From Oceanicoccus sp. (GTDB taxonomy: Bacteria > Pseudomonadota > Gammaproteobacteria > Pseudomonadales > Dasaniaceae), in assembly GCF_029238675.1 (NCBI RefSeq), contig NZ_JAQWFR010000002.1, positions 186,001-250,000 of the forward strand: DNA of 64,000 bases. The letters run 5' to 3'. Positions 43,209 through 52,728 of the stretch are shown here, in pieces. The number at the start of each line of letters is the position of its first letter. Position 1 is the stretch's first letter. Both the position numbers and the translations under genes were made by a program. The notes below the pieces were generated by a model. That model saw nothing but the letters and a program-made list of their open reading frames with translations. It did no database searches and had not been told where the DNA came from.

Positions 43209-46049
43209 GTGAAAACAAGCAACGATTATTATCTTAACAATGCACTAATACACAGCAATCGCAAGCTGAGTAATGCCCAATCAGAATGGGTACGCAGCTT
43301 TAGCTGTGAAGATGTAAAGCCTTTAATTATCTGTCGCGGTCCTATCCGTAAAGAAGCCATGGATGTTTTTGATGAAATGGGTATCCATGGTTACGGTATT
43401 CTTCTATCAGAAAAAGATTCAATTACCTATACCAATGCACTGGCCCCGGAACTGCGCAAATTAACCGACCCAGACCGCGTGCACCGTGTGCCTGATTATA
43501 CTGGCGCCACCAAAGAAGAGCGTGCCGAGCGGATCCAACAAATTATCAATATTGCCCATACCAATGGATATAATGCCATCTTCGCTGGCTACGGCTTTAT
43601 GTCAGAAGATGCCGAAATGGTTGAGGCGATGGAAAATGCTGGCCTGAACTTTATAGGGCCTTGTTCTTTTACCCAGCGCTCTGCGGGTATGAAAGACCAG
43701 GCAAAACGTACCGCACTGGAAACCGGTGTATCGGTAACTCCCGGTGTTAATAACGCCACTAGTCTGGCGCTATTTGCGAAGTACGGCAAAGACGGTTTAG
43801 AGCAGTGTGCCAAAGACAACAACTTAACCGTCGACTTTGCCAGCTGCAAAGACGATGAAGAAAAAGCCTTAGCGCTTTTGGCTGCTTCCTACAACGCCGG
43901 CATCGATATTATTGTTGCTGCCGATATCGGTTTAGCCCTACAGGTTGAAGCCAGGCGTATGCTGGCAGAAAAACCCAATAACCGTTTTCGTCTGAAAGCG
44001 ATTGCCGGTGGTGGTGGTAAAGGCCAGCGTATCCTGCAATCTGCCAACTCTTACCAAGGCGCCACGCTGGAAGAAAAAGTTGAGAAAGCAGCTGAGAAAG
44101 TTCCTGCCTTGGTATTGGAGTGTTTAATCGAATTAAAAACCAACGGTGTTGGCGATAATAAAAACGTTCTGATCGAAATGAATATCGATACCACCCGTCA
44201 CCAGGAAATCCAGGTGGTGGGTAATGGTGAGTGGTGCATGACCATGGGTGGTCGCGACTGTTCACTACAGATGCACGAACAAAAACTGTTAGAGGTTTCG
44301 GTTACCGAAGAGGAATTAAATACAGCCATTGCTGCCGCTGAAGCCGCTGGTAATGTAGCTGAAGTTGACCAGCTGAAAAAGGATTTGGAAATCCTGGCCA
44401 AAATGGAACACGAAGGCGCTGTATTCGGTAAAGCCGTTAAGCTGGATTCCGTAGGCACCTTTGAGTGTATCGTTGACGGCGAAGCTCACTACTTTATGGA
44501 AATGAACACTCGTATCCAGGTTGAGCACCGCGTTACTGAACTTTGCTACAAACTCAAATTTGTTAACCCTGATAACCGCAATGATTACTTTATTGCCGAG
44601 TCATTGGTTGAAGTCATGGTATTAATTGCCCATCACACTACACGGTTACCTGCACCTGTCCGTCTACCTCGTGAGGCGGCTTCAGTTGAAGCGCGTTTAA
44701 ATGCCACTAACCAGGCGCTACAGCCACACGCTGGCGGTATTATTGAGCGTTGGTCAAATTGCGCCGAAGGTGAAGTCCGTGATGACCAGGGTATTAGCAT
44801 GCATAACCCTGATACTGATGTCTTTATGAAGTACCACTTAGCTGGTGCATACGATTCCAATATTGCCTTATTGCTAACCGTAGGTGATACCCGCCTAAGC
44901 AGCTACGAGCGCTTGGCTGAAGTGATTCGCCGCACCAACTTACGCGGTAAAGATTTAGCCACAAACCTTGAATTCCATTATGGTTTGCTTAACTGGTTTA
45001 TTGGTCAGAATATCAATGCCCGTCCAAGCACTCGCTTTATCGTGCCTTACCTGACGGCAGTGGGTCAGCTTAAAGAAGTGGCTAACAATATTGATTTAAA
45101 ATTTGCCTATAACCAGATTCGTGGCAAATACCTTAGCGATGCCGGCGATAATAAAGCCGCCTTTATCAACGCTCTTGATCGCAAAGCCGGTTTATTACTG
45201 CGTCCATTAGATATGCTATTTGCCGAGCCGCATATCTTATCTGGTTGGTTAAGCCTTAATCACAAAAACTACAGCGTTGATGGCGAAACCATTAGCTGGT
45301 TAAAAAACCCGATGGAATTAGTGGCTGATCTTTATCACTACTTGAATATGGATTATGTGGCTGGCAAGCCTGCGGCTAATATGATTTGGGATCACGATAA
45401 TGATTTGCTGCAACAGGCCGTCGCTTTCTATGCCACGCTAAACGAACGTCTTGGTATCGATAATTTTATCGACCTTAATAAGGCGGTGGCGGGTAAAGCC
45501 CCTAAAAGCTTTACCGCTGAGCAATGGAGTGAAGTGCAGGCCGCCCATGCTGGTTTCCAGGCGGGTACTGAAATTATTTCAGTACTGCCTTATATCGCTT
45601 TACAAACCGGTTATTTCGATTTGTCTGTTAATGACGACCTCAGTATTAATATCCCTGATGTACTGACCGACGAAGACTTGCAAGATAAAATGGCTAAAGT
45701 TCTGGTGCCACCACCTGTAGCCAAGTCCGATGAAATTCTGGCGGCCAGTGGTGGTATGCTTTATCCGCGGGAAGCGCCGGGTATGGAGCCGTTTGTAGAA
45801 GTCGGCTCACACTTTAACGAAGGTGATCCGCTGTATATCGTTGAAGTGATGAAAATGTTTAACAAAGTCTATGCACCGTTCTCCGGAACCATTGATAAGA
45901 TTTTGGTGGAGGGCGATGGTGTGATTATCAAAAAAGGCCAGCCGCTATTTAAGATTACACCAGATGAAATTGCAGTGGTGGAAACCCCCGGGGAAATTAA
46001 AGCGCGTCGACAAAAAAGCACTGCTTTATTTCTGCAATGCGTAAAATAG
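43209..46049 (+). CDS. Large biotin carboxylase/biotin carboxyl carrier fusion (acyl-CoA carboxylase alpha-like)
   Basis: The 946-residue chain carboxylates its own biotin at the expense of ATP. The N-terminal biotin-carboxylase domain has AIFAGYGFMSEDAEMVEAMENAGLNFIGP, KDQAKRTALETGV, the glycine loop AIAGGGGKGQRIL and MNTRIQVEHRVTEL. Two long insertions occur, around residues 190-250 and 370-415. The middle region (about 560-860) matches no domain I recognise. The C-terminal biotinyl domain has biotin lysine K882 in EVMKMF, followed by about 25 extra residues. Typical PccA/AccA chains are about 650-670 residues. The start is GTG with AGGA upstream, 53 bases after the beta subunit. Confidence 0.88.
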   Translation: MKTSNDYYLNNALIHSNRKLSNAQSEWVRSFSCEDVKPLIICRGPIRKEAMDVFDEMGIHGYGILLSEKDSITYTNALAPELRKLTDPDRVHRVPDYTGATKEERAERIQQIINIAHTNGYNAIFAGYGFMSEDAEMVEAMENAGLNFIGPCSFTQRSAGMKDQAKRTALETGVSVTPGVNNATSLALFAKYGKDGLEQCAKDNNLTVDFASCKDDEEKALALLAASYNAGIDIIVAADIGLALQVEARRMLAEKPNNRFRLKAIAGGGGKGQRILQSANSYQGATLEEKVEKAAEKVPALVLECLIELKTNGVGDNKNVLIEMNIDTTRHQEIQVVGNGEWCMTMGGRDCSLQMHEQKLLEVSVTEEELNTAIAAAEAAGNVAEVDQLKKDLEILAKMEHEGAVFGKAVKLDSVGTFECIVDGEAHYFMEMNTRIQVEHRVTELCYKLKFVNPDNRNDYFIAESLVEVMVLIAHHTTRLPAPVRLPREAASVEARLNATNQALQPHAGGIIERWSNCAEGEVRDDQGISMHNPDTDVFMKYHLAGAYDSNIALLLTVGDTRLSSYERLAEVIRRTNLRGKDLATNLEFHYGLLNWFIGQNINARPSTRFIVPYLTAVGQLKEVANNIDLKFAYNQIRGKYLSDAGDNKAAFINALDRKAGLLLRPLDMLFAEPHILSGWLSLNHKNYSVDGETISWLKNPMELVADLYHYLNMDYVAGKPAANMIWDHDNDLLQQAVAFYATLNERLGIDNFIDLNKAVAGKAPKSFTAEQWSEVQAAHAGFQAGTEIISVLPYIALQTGYFDLSVNDDLSINIPDVLTDEDLQDKMAKVLVPPPVAKSDEILAASGGMLYPREAPGMEPFVEVGSHFNEGDPLYIVEVMKMFNKVYAPFSGTIDKILVEGDGVIIKKGQPLFKITPDEIAVVETPGEIKARRQKSTALFLQCVK

Positions 46050-46059
46050 AGTAAAGATT

Positions 46060-46470
46060 ATGATTGTTGCATTAGATCACATTGCTATCGCCGTTCCCGA
46101 TTTAGAGGCCAGTATCAAGCGCTTTATGGACGACTTTGGGTTAACCTTTGAAGGTACTGAAGATGTTGAGGCGGCTAAAACCTCAACGGCTTTTTTCCCA
46201 TTGCCTCCTACTAGTATTGAGCTGGTTCACCCTTTACGTGGTGAAGGTCCTATTGCCAAATATCTGGAAAAGAAAGGTGGCGGCATGCATCATCTGTGTT
46301 TTCGCACCGACAATATTGAAGAAGATATTGCTCGCTTAAAAGAGAAGGGCTATCAGTTTTTATCCGATGGCCCCTCCAGTGGCGCGCATAACTCCAAAGT
46401 TATTTTTATTCATCCCAAGTCCTGTGACGGTGTGTTGATTGAACTCAATCAGCCCGGTGAAGAGCACTGA
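46060..46470 (+). CDS. mce: Methylmalonyl-CoA epimerase
   Basis: This VOC-fold metalloenzyme of 136 residues interconverts (S)- and (R)-methylmalonyl-CoA. Metal ligands fit H7 in LDHIAIAVPDLE, the histidine pair in GGGMHHLCF and the glutamate in GVLIELNQP; SIELVHPL and the GPIAKYLEKKG loop are typical. It lies 10 bases after the biotin carboxylase and 20 bases before the mutase. Confidence 0.94.
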   Translation: MIVALDHIAIAVPDLEASIKRFMDDFGLTFEGTEDVEAAKTSTAFFPLPPTSIELVHPLRGEGPIAKYLEKKGGGMHHLCFRTDNIEEDIARLKEKGYQFLSDGPSSGAHNSKVIFIHPKSCDGVLIELNQPGEEH

Positions 46471-46490
46471 GTATTCAATAAAGGTTGATC

Positions 46491-48644
46491 ATGTCTGATT
46501 ACAAACCCAAGCAAGCCAGTGTCGAAGAGTGGAGAGAAGCTGCCACTCAACAAATGAAGGGTAAAAGCCCCGATGAGCTGACCTGGAATACAGCAGAGGG
46601 TATAGATGTTAAATGCCTATATACCGCTGAAGATATTGCCGGCCTGGAATATACCAATACTATGCCAGGTACTGCGCCCTATATTCGTGGGCCGCAGGCA
46701 ACCATGTATGCCGGTCGCCCATGGACGATTCGTCAGTACGCGGGTTTCTCAACTGCTGAAGAATCTAACGCTTTCTACCGCAAAGCCTTAGCGGCAGGTG
46801 GTCAGGGTGTTTCTGTAGCTTTCGATTTGGCCACTCACCGTGGGTATGATTCCGATCATCCTCGCGTAACTGGTGATGTGGGTAAGGCGGGTGTGGCGAT
46901 TGATTCTATCGAAGATATGAAAATTTTATTTGATGGTATTCCATTGGATAAAGTCTCGGTGTCTATGACCATGAACGGTGCGGTACTGCCGGTACTGGCG
47001 GGTTATATTGTAGCCGCAGAAGAGCAGGGCGTTAGCCAGGATCAACTAGCGGGTACTATCCAGAACGATATCCTGAAAGAATTTATGGTGCGTAATACCT
47101 ACATCTACCCACCGGCGCCTTCAATAAAAATTATTGGGGACATTATTTCCTATGCCACTGAAAATATGCCCAAGTTCAACACTATTTCTATTTCCGGTTA
47201 CCATATTCAGGAAGCCGGTGCCGATGCAGCACTGGAATTAGCTTACACTTTGGCGGACGGTAAAGAATATATCCGCACAGCGATTGCAGCCGGTTTGGAT
47301 ATTGATCAGTTTGCACCACGCCTGTCTTTCTTCTGGGGCATTGGTATGAACTTCTATATGGAAATCGCCAAAATGCGCGCGGCCCGCCTATTGTGGGCCG
47401 AAATTGTGAGTGAATTTAATCCTGCTAACCCCAAGTCTTCCATGTTGCGTACCCATAGCCAGACTTCAGGTTGGTCCTTAACCGAGCAAGATCCCTATAA
47501 CAATGTGGTGCGTACCACGATTGAAGCCATGGCCTCTGTGTTCGGCGGTACCCAGTCTTTGCACACTAACGCTTTAGATGAGGCGATTGCGCTACCTACA
47601 GAGTTCTCTTCACGTATTGCCCGTAATACCCAGTTAATTATTCAGGAAGAAACCGGTATTACTAAGGTGGTTGATCCATGGGGCGGCTCTTATATGATGG
47701 AAAGCCTGACTAAAGAGATCGCCGATAAAGCCCGTGAACTGATTCAGGAAGTGGAAGATAAAGGCGGTATGGCTAAAGCCATTGAAACCGGGATTCCAAA
47801 ACTGCGTATCGAAGAATCGGCAGCGAAAAAGCAAGCCCGTATCGACCGCGGTGATGACGTTATCGTCGGTGTTAACAAATACACCCTTGAAGAAGAAGAC
47901 GATGTTGAGATTCTGGAAATCGATAACAATGCGGTGCGTGACTCACAAATTGCCCGCCTGGCCGAAATTCGCAGCAACCGCGATGAAAAGGCTGTAGAAG
48001 ATGCTTTGGAGGCGATTTACCAAGCCGCTGTGACTGGCAATGGCAATCTGCTAGACTTGGCCGTCAAAGCCACTCGCTTACGGGCGACAGTCGGGGAGAT
48101 TTCATTCGCTATGGAACGTGAGTTTGGTCGCTTTAACGCTAACACACAGACTGTGTCTGGTGTTTATGGTAGCGCTTATCAGGACGATGAAAACTGGCAA
48201 GGTATCTCGGGTGATATCGATAACTTTGTTGAGAAGCATGGTCGTCGCCCTCGTATGCTAGTGTGTAAAATGGGGCAGGACGGTCACGACCGTGGCGCCA
48301 AAGTGATTGCCACAGCCTTCGCTGATGTAGGTTTTGATATCGATTTATCTCCGATGTTTTCAACCCCGGAAGAAGTTGCCAGGCAGGCAGTAGAAAATGA
48401 CGTTCACGTTGTGGGCGTTTCCTCGCAGGCAGCGGGTCATAAAACCCTGGTACCTACACTGATCGAAGAACTGAAAAAGCAGGGCGCCGACGATATTATC
48501 GTAGTGGCCGGTGGCGTTATTCCTAAACAGGATTATGATTACCTGTATGACGCAGGCGTTAAAGGTATCTTTGGTCCCGGTACCAAAATTCCACTAGCGG
48601 CCCGCGATGTACTGGACTCCATTAATGCGGCTTATAAATTATAA
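46491..48644 (+). CDS. scpA: Methylmalonyl-CoA mutase
   Basis: This adenosylcobalamin enzyme converts (R)-methylmalonyl-CoA to succinyl-CoA. From the ATG at 46491 (AAGG six bases upstream) it is a single chain of 717 residues. The substrate domain has [23 protein letters not shown], the [12 protein letters not shown] and [19 protein letters not shown] motifs. The C-terminal cobalamin domain has the histidine ligand in [12 protein letters not shown] and the [14 protein letters not shown] and VVAGGVIP loops. The next gene, meaB, begins immediately after its stop. Confidence 0.96.
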   Translation: MSDYKPKQASVEEWREAATQQMKGKSPDELTWNTAEGIDVKCLYTAEDIAGLEYTNTMPGTAPYIRGPQATMYAGRPWTIRQYAGFSTAEESNAFYRKALAAGGQGVSVAFDLATHRGYDSDHPRVTGDVGKAGVAIDSIEDMKILFDGIPLDKVSVSMTMNGAVLPVLAGYIVAAEEQGVSQDQLAGTIQNDILKEFMVRNTYIYPPAPSIKIIGDIISYATENMPKFNTISISGYHIQEAGADAALELAYTLADGKEYIRTAIAAGLDIDQFAPRLSFFWGIGMNFYMEIAKMRAARLLWAEIVSEFNPANPKSSMLRTHSQTSGWSLTEQDPYNNVVRTTIEAMASVFGGTQSLHTNALDEAIALPTEFSSRIARNTQLIIQEETGITKVVDPWGGSYMMESLTKEIADKARELIQEVEDKGGMAKAIETGIPKLRIEESAAKKQARIDRGDDVIVGVNKYTLEEEDDVEILEIDNNAVRDSQIARLAEIRSNRDEKAVEDALEAIYQAAVTGNGNLLDLAVKATRLRATVGEISFAMEREFGRFNANTQTVSGVYGSAYQDDENWQGISGDIDNFVEKHGRRPRMLVCKMGQDGHDRGAKVIATAFADVGFDIDLSPMFSTPEEVARQAVENDVHVVGVSSQAAGHKTLVPTLIEELKKQGADDIIVVAGGVIPKQDYDYLYDAGVKGIFGPGTKIPLAARDVLDSINAAYKL

Positions 48645-49601
48645 ATGACGATCGACCTGGACCAATTACAGCAGGGTAATCGCCGGGCGCTCGCCAAGGC
48701 AATTACTTTAGTCGAAAGTAAGTTAGATCTTCATCGTGCTGAAGCTCAGCAAATTCTCGAACAAGTTCTACCTAAAGCCGGCAATAGTATTCGTATTGGT
48801 ATTACCGGTATTCCGGGTGTGGGTAAATCCACCTTTATTGAGACCTTTGGTTTATACCTGATCTCCCTTGGTAAAAAAGTTGCGGTTTTGGCGGTAGATC
48901 CCAGCTCTCCTTTAGCGGGCGGTTCCATCCTCGGCGATAAAACCCGGATGGAAGAGTTGTCGCGTAATGACGCTGCCTTTATTCGTCCTTCGCCCTCAGA
49001 AGGTGCCTTGGGTGGTGTAGCCCAAAAAACCCGTGAAACCATGCTGCTGTGCGAAGCGGCGGGTTACGATGTGATACTGGTTGAAACCGTAGGAGTGGGG
49101 CAAAGCGAATACGAAGTGGCCGGTATGGTCGATTTCTTTATGGTACTAATGCTGCCCAATGCCGGGGATGAATTGCAGGGGATTAAAAAAGGCATTATGG
49201 AACTGGCGGATGCTTTGGTGGTGAACAAGGCCGATGGCGAATCGATTAACCTCGCGCAACAAACCAGGCGCCATTATGAAAACGCCTTGCACCTATTACG
49301 GCAGGCCTCTTTCTGGTCGCCACAGGTATTAACATGCTCCGCCCATGAGAATAATAATATCGACACTATATGGGGCATGATTTCTAATTATCATGTCGAT
49401 GCATTAAAGAATAACGCCTTCCATGAAAAACGCTCCCGACAAAACCAGGAGTGGATGGAGAAATTATTATTCGAGATGCTGGAGCTCAAGCTCAAGCAAA
49501 ACCCTGAAGTAAAACAACAGTTACCCGACCTGTATAAAAAGGTTGTCAATGGCGAAACCACACCGTATATCGCCGCCAAAACACTAATCGAATTACTATA
49601 A
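48645..49601 (+). CDS. meaB: Methylmalonyl-CoA mutase-associated GTPase MeaB
   Basis: This G3E-family P-loop GTPase of 318 residues protects and reactivates methylmalonyl-CoA mutase and gates cobalamin loading. Walker A is GITGIPGVGKST (about 53-64), followed by AVDPSSPLAGGSILGDKTRM, RPSPSEGALGGVAQKT and ETVGVGQSE, with base-recognition NKAD. It follows the mutase without a gap. Confidence 0.95.
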   Translation: MTIDLDQLQQGNRRALAKAITLVESKLDLHRAEAQQILEQVLPKAGNSIRIGITGIPGVGKSTFIETFGLYLISLGKKVAVLAVDPSSPLAGGSILGDKTRMEELSRNDAAFIRPSPSEGALGGVAQKTRETMLLCEAAGYDVILVETVGVGQSEYEVAGMVDFFMVLMLPNAGDELQGIKKGIMELADALVVNKADGESINLAQQTRRHYENALHLLRQASFWSPQVLTCSAHENNNIDTIWGMISNYHVDALKNNAFHEKRSRQNQEWMEKLLFEMLELKLKQNPEVKQQLPDLYKKVVNGETTPYIAAKTLIELL

Positions 49602-49603
49602 CC

Positions 49604-50080
49604 ATGGCTGAATTATTACCTCCTGAACAGGCAGGTCCTTTGCTGGATGAGTTTTTTGCCGAAACGCTGCCCATCACCAAATACCTCAATATGCGTCTGC
49701 ATGAGTACACCGGCGATAAGTGTTCATTGGCGATTGATTTAAACCCGTCTGTTAATGATAAGATGACGGCCTTTGGCGGTAGCCTCTACTGTGTATCTGT
49801 TATGAATTGCTGGGGCATGGTTTATCTGCAAGGTCGTCAGCGGGGCATTAACCCGAATATGGTGGTGAGCCACGCTGAGATTGATTATCTGGCGCCGGTG
49901 GATGATGAGGTGATTATCGCCACCTGCTACGAGCCCGATGATGCGGATTGGGATGGTTTTTTTGAATCCTTCCATAACCGCGGCAAAGCCCGCGCCAAAG
50001 TTAGCTCCAGTATTTGGTGTCGAGGCAAAGAAGCGGTGCGTTTTAATGGCCAGTATGCAATTATTGGCATAATTGATTAA
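49604..50080 (+). CDS. Thioesterase of the YiiD C-terminal type
   Basis: The 158-residue hotdog-fold protein resembles the putative thioesterase domain at the C-terminus of Yii[53 protein letters not shown], then [12 protein letters not shown]. It starts 2 bases after meaB, so it is probably the last gene of the propionyl-CoA operon. Hydrolysing excess or wrong acyl-CoA is a reasonable guess; the substrate is not shown. Confidence 0.8.
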   Translation: MAELLPPEQAGPLLDEFFAETLPITKYLNMRLHEYTGDKCSLAIDLNPSVNDKMTAFGGSLYCVSVMNCWGMVYLQGRQRGINPNMVVSHAEIDYLAPVDDEVIIATCYEPDDADWDGFFESFHNRGKARAKVSSSIWCRGKEAVRFNGQYAIIGIID

Positions 50081-50096
50081 TAATTTAAATAACACT

Positions 50097-51464
50097 ATGA
50101 CCTTAAAAGTTTACAACAGCTATAGCGGCGAAAAAGAAGTCTTTATCCCGATAGAACCCAATACAGTAAAAATGTATGTTTGTGGCCCCACCGTCTATAA
50201 CCGAGTCCATATCGGTAATGCTCGCCCGGTTGTGGTATTTGATACTTTATATCGACTATTAAAAACCCTCTATAGCAACGTTATCTACGCCCGCAATATC
50301 ACCGATATCGATGACAAAATCATGCAGGCGGCCAGCGATAATAACGAGGCCATCAGCGATGTGTCTGCCCGTTATACCAAAGCCTATTTTGATGATATGG
50401 CTGAGCTGAATAACCTGGAGCCGGATGTGGTTCCTTTCGCCACCGAGCATGTAGGTGAAATGATTGCCATGGTTAGCACCCTGATTGAAAAGGGCCATGC
50501 CTACGCCGCTGAAGGTCATGTGCTATTTGATGTTAAATCCATGGATGATTACGGTAAGTTGGCCAAGCGCTCCTTAGAAGATATGTTAGCCGGCGCCCGT
50601 GTTGAAGTCGCTGCCTATAAAAACTATGCCGGTGACTTTGTATTGTGGAAGCCTTCTTCTGAACAAGAACCCGGTTGGGATAGCCCATGGGGTAGAGGCC
50701 GCCCAGGTTGGCATATTGAATGTTCCGCCATGATTGAAAAGCATCTAGGTAACACCATCGATATACACGGCGGTGGTGTCGACCTACAGTTCCCGCACCA
50801 CGAAAACGAAATCGCCCAAAGCACCTGTGCCCATGATGGTGAACAGTTTGTGCGCTACTGGATGCATAATGCCTATATCAATATTGATGGCGAGAAGATG
50901 TCTAAATCTTTAGGCAACTTTAGAATGGTGAAAGATCTGCTAGACCATTATTCCGGTGAGGTCCTGCGTTTTACTATTTTGTCGGCCCATTACCGCTCCG
51001 AATTAAACTTTAGTGTTGATGCCCTGGATACGGCGAAGAAGACTCTGGATAATCTTTATAGCTATCTTCAGTCAGTGAATGATGTGGCAGTGGATGATTT
51101 GGTGGATATTACCGGTACGGATATTTACCAGGCTTTATTGGATGATTTAAATACGCCTATTGCTATTAGAGAGCTTCACGCTTTAGGCAAAAAAATGAAA
51201 GCAGCAACCGGTGACGAACAGGCTCAGCTTAAATCACTCTTTATCAAATCGGCTGGTTTAATGGGTTTATTACAGCAAGACCCTGAGGCTTGGTTTTATG
51301 TTGAGGCAGCCGACGGCGAAATGTCTGATGCGGATATTGATAAAGAAGTGGTAGCCATGCAGCAAGCCCGACAGGACAAAGATTATGGTCTGGCAGATGA
51401 AATCAGGGATAAACTGCAAGGGCAGGGCATAGTCTTAACCAGAGACGGCTGGAAACGCGGCTAA
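50097..51464 (+). CDS. cysS: Cysteinyl-tRNA synthetase
   Basis: This class I aminoacyl-tRNA synthetase charges tRNA-Cys. From the ATG at 50097 it has 455 residues. [19 protein letters not shown] contains the zinc cysteine and the HIGH-type motif, [18 protein letters not shown] the other zinc ligands, and [10 protein letters not shown] the KMSKS loop. There is no clear ribosome-binding site, and translation may be coupled to the preceding thioesterase gene. Repeat copy I begins right after the stop codon. Confidence 0.96.
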   Translation: MTLKVYNSYSGEKEVFIPIEPNTVKMYVCGPTVYNRVHIGNARPVVVFDTLYRLLKTLYSNVIYARNITDIDDKIMQAASDNNEAISDVSARYTKAYFDDMAELNNLEPDVVPFATEHVGEMIAMVSTLIEKGHAYAAEGHVLFDVKSMDDYGKLAKRSLEDMLAGARVEVAAYKNYAGDFVLWKPSSEQEPGWDSPWGRGRPGWHIECSAMIEKHLGNTIDIHGGGVDLQFPHHENEIAQSTCAHDGEQFVRYWMHNAYINIDGEKMSKSLGNFRMVKDLLDHYSGEVLRFTILSAHYRSELNFSVDALDTAKKTLDNLYSYLQSVNDVAVDDLVDITGTDIYQALLDDLNTPIAIRELHALGKKMKAATGDEQAQLKSLFIKSAGLMGLLQQDPEAWFYVEAADGEMSDADIDKEVVAMQQARQDKDYGLADEIRDKLQGQGIVLTRDGWKRG

Positions 51465-51568
51465 CCGTCATTCCCGCGAAGGCGGGAATCCAGTGCTGTT
51501 ATTTCCGCCCTGGCGGAAATAACAGCATAAGCATACAGTCTGGATTCCCGCCTTCGCGGGAATGATGG
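51465..51568. repeat. Palindromic repeat family 1, copy I (full three-hairpin element)
   Basis: It begins directly after the cysS stop. Outer arms CCGTCATTCCCGCGAAGGCG and CCGCCTTCGCGGGAATGATGG surround a central hairpin TTTCCGC-CCTG-GCGGAAA. It separates convergent cysS and an AraC-type regulator gene. Confidence 0.88.
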
Positions 51569-51599
51569 GGGATATTTTCGGGTATTGTATTATGTCGCT

Positions 51600-52586
51600 T
51601 TAAATCACTTTAAATAATTTTCCCCGTACCGATTTCCGATAAGCCAAAGGTGTCTGCCCCATTGCCTTTTTAAACCGCCCACAAAAATAACTACTATCTT
51701 GATAGCCAGAAGCACAAGCCACTTCTTGAATACTCAAGTTACTTGTACGCAATAACTCCCGGGCACTATCCAGCCGTTGTTGTTGTAAATAGTCACTGGC
51801 TGTTGTGCCTACCGCTTGCTTAAAACGTCGATTAAAAGTCCGTGGACTTAACTCCAGTTCAGCGGCTAACTCTGATAAATGAATACTCTCCCGGTAATGA
51901 CGCTGCAACCATTCCTGTGCCTCAATAATTGTTTCATCCTGATGGGGGCTGCTAACTTGTTCCGCATAAGCGTGGTCAGCAAAAGGGCGACGAATTTCCG
52001 GGGAAAATTGGCCTTCAACTTGCCGGGCAATGGCCTGCCCATAACACTGTTGAATAAAATGCACCATTAAATCCGCAATAGAGTTAACACTACCGACGCA
52101 GTAAATATTATCGGCCTGGGTGATAAGGTACTGACGTTTTAGCTCTACCTGCGGATAGCGTTCAGCAAATTGATCACAGTAATACCAGTGCGTAGTGGCT
52201 GGCTGTTCATTCAATAAACCGGCCTCCGCCAAAAAATAACTGCTGGTACCCACCGCACAAATCAAACTCTGTTGTCTGGCCATGCGTTGCAACCAGGGAA
52301 TAATCCAGCGGTGTTTTTTTAAATTATTTACCGGGTTACGCCATAACGAAGGAATAATCACCAGGTCCGTTTGTTCAATCATGTCAGGGGTTGCCGTCGC
52401 CACGATGCTTAAACCGCCCGCTGTCATTACCGGCCCAGTTTGCTGGCTAACAATTTCAATCTGTAAGCGGGGTTGTTTGCGGTTACGTGTCCGAACCTGC
52501 TCATTAGCTGCGTTGAGGATTTCCAGCGGTAGGCTGATGCTGGTGGCAAGGCAGGTTTGGGGAGCCAGTAGGGTGATATGTTGCAT
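51600..52586 (-). CDS. GlxA-type AraC family transcriptional regulator
   Basis: The 328-residue regulator has an N-terminal DJ-1/PfpI-like domain (nucleophile-elbow-like ICAVGTSSYFLAEAGLL near 110-126) and a C-terminal AraC DNA-binding domain (LAAELELSPRTFNRRFKQAVGTTASDYLQQQRLDSARELL...VACASGYQDSSYFCGRFKKAMGQTPLAYR). The ATG at 52586, with AGGT about 9 bases upstream, is preferred over the TTG at 52589. It is divergent from fabY, which is a candidate target. Confidence 0.9.
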   Translation of the reverse strand: MQHITLLAPQTCLATSISLPLEILNAANEQVRTRNRKQPRLQIEIVSQQTGPVMTAGGLSIVATATPDMIEQTDLVIIPSLWRNPVNNLKKHRWIIPWLQRMARQQSLICAVGTSSYFLAEAGLLNEQPATTHWYYCDQFAERYPQVELKRQYLITQADNIYCVGSVNSIADLMVHFIQQCYGQAIARQVEGQFSPEIRRPFADHAYAEQVSSPHQDETIIEAQEWLQRHYRESIHLSELAAELELSPRTFNRRFKQAVGTTASDYLQQQRLDSARELLRTSNLSIQEVACASGYQDSSYFCGRFKKAMGQTPLAYRKSVRGKLFKVI

Positions 52587-52728
52587 CAATGATGACCTAA
52601 ATGTCCGGTTGGCGTAAAAGTTACATTGTATGTCTTTATGGTTTCATTTTAATAGCGCTTTTGCGAGTAGAATGTTCTCAAATTGCTTCATTACTTATAC
52701 ATAAAGCATTGCCCAGGCAGGACACACT

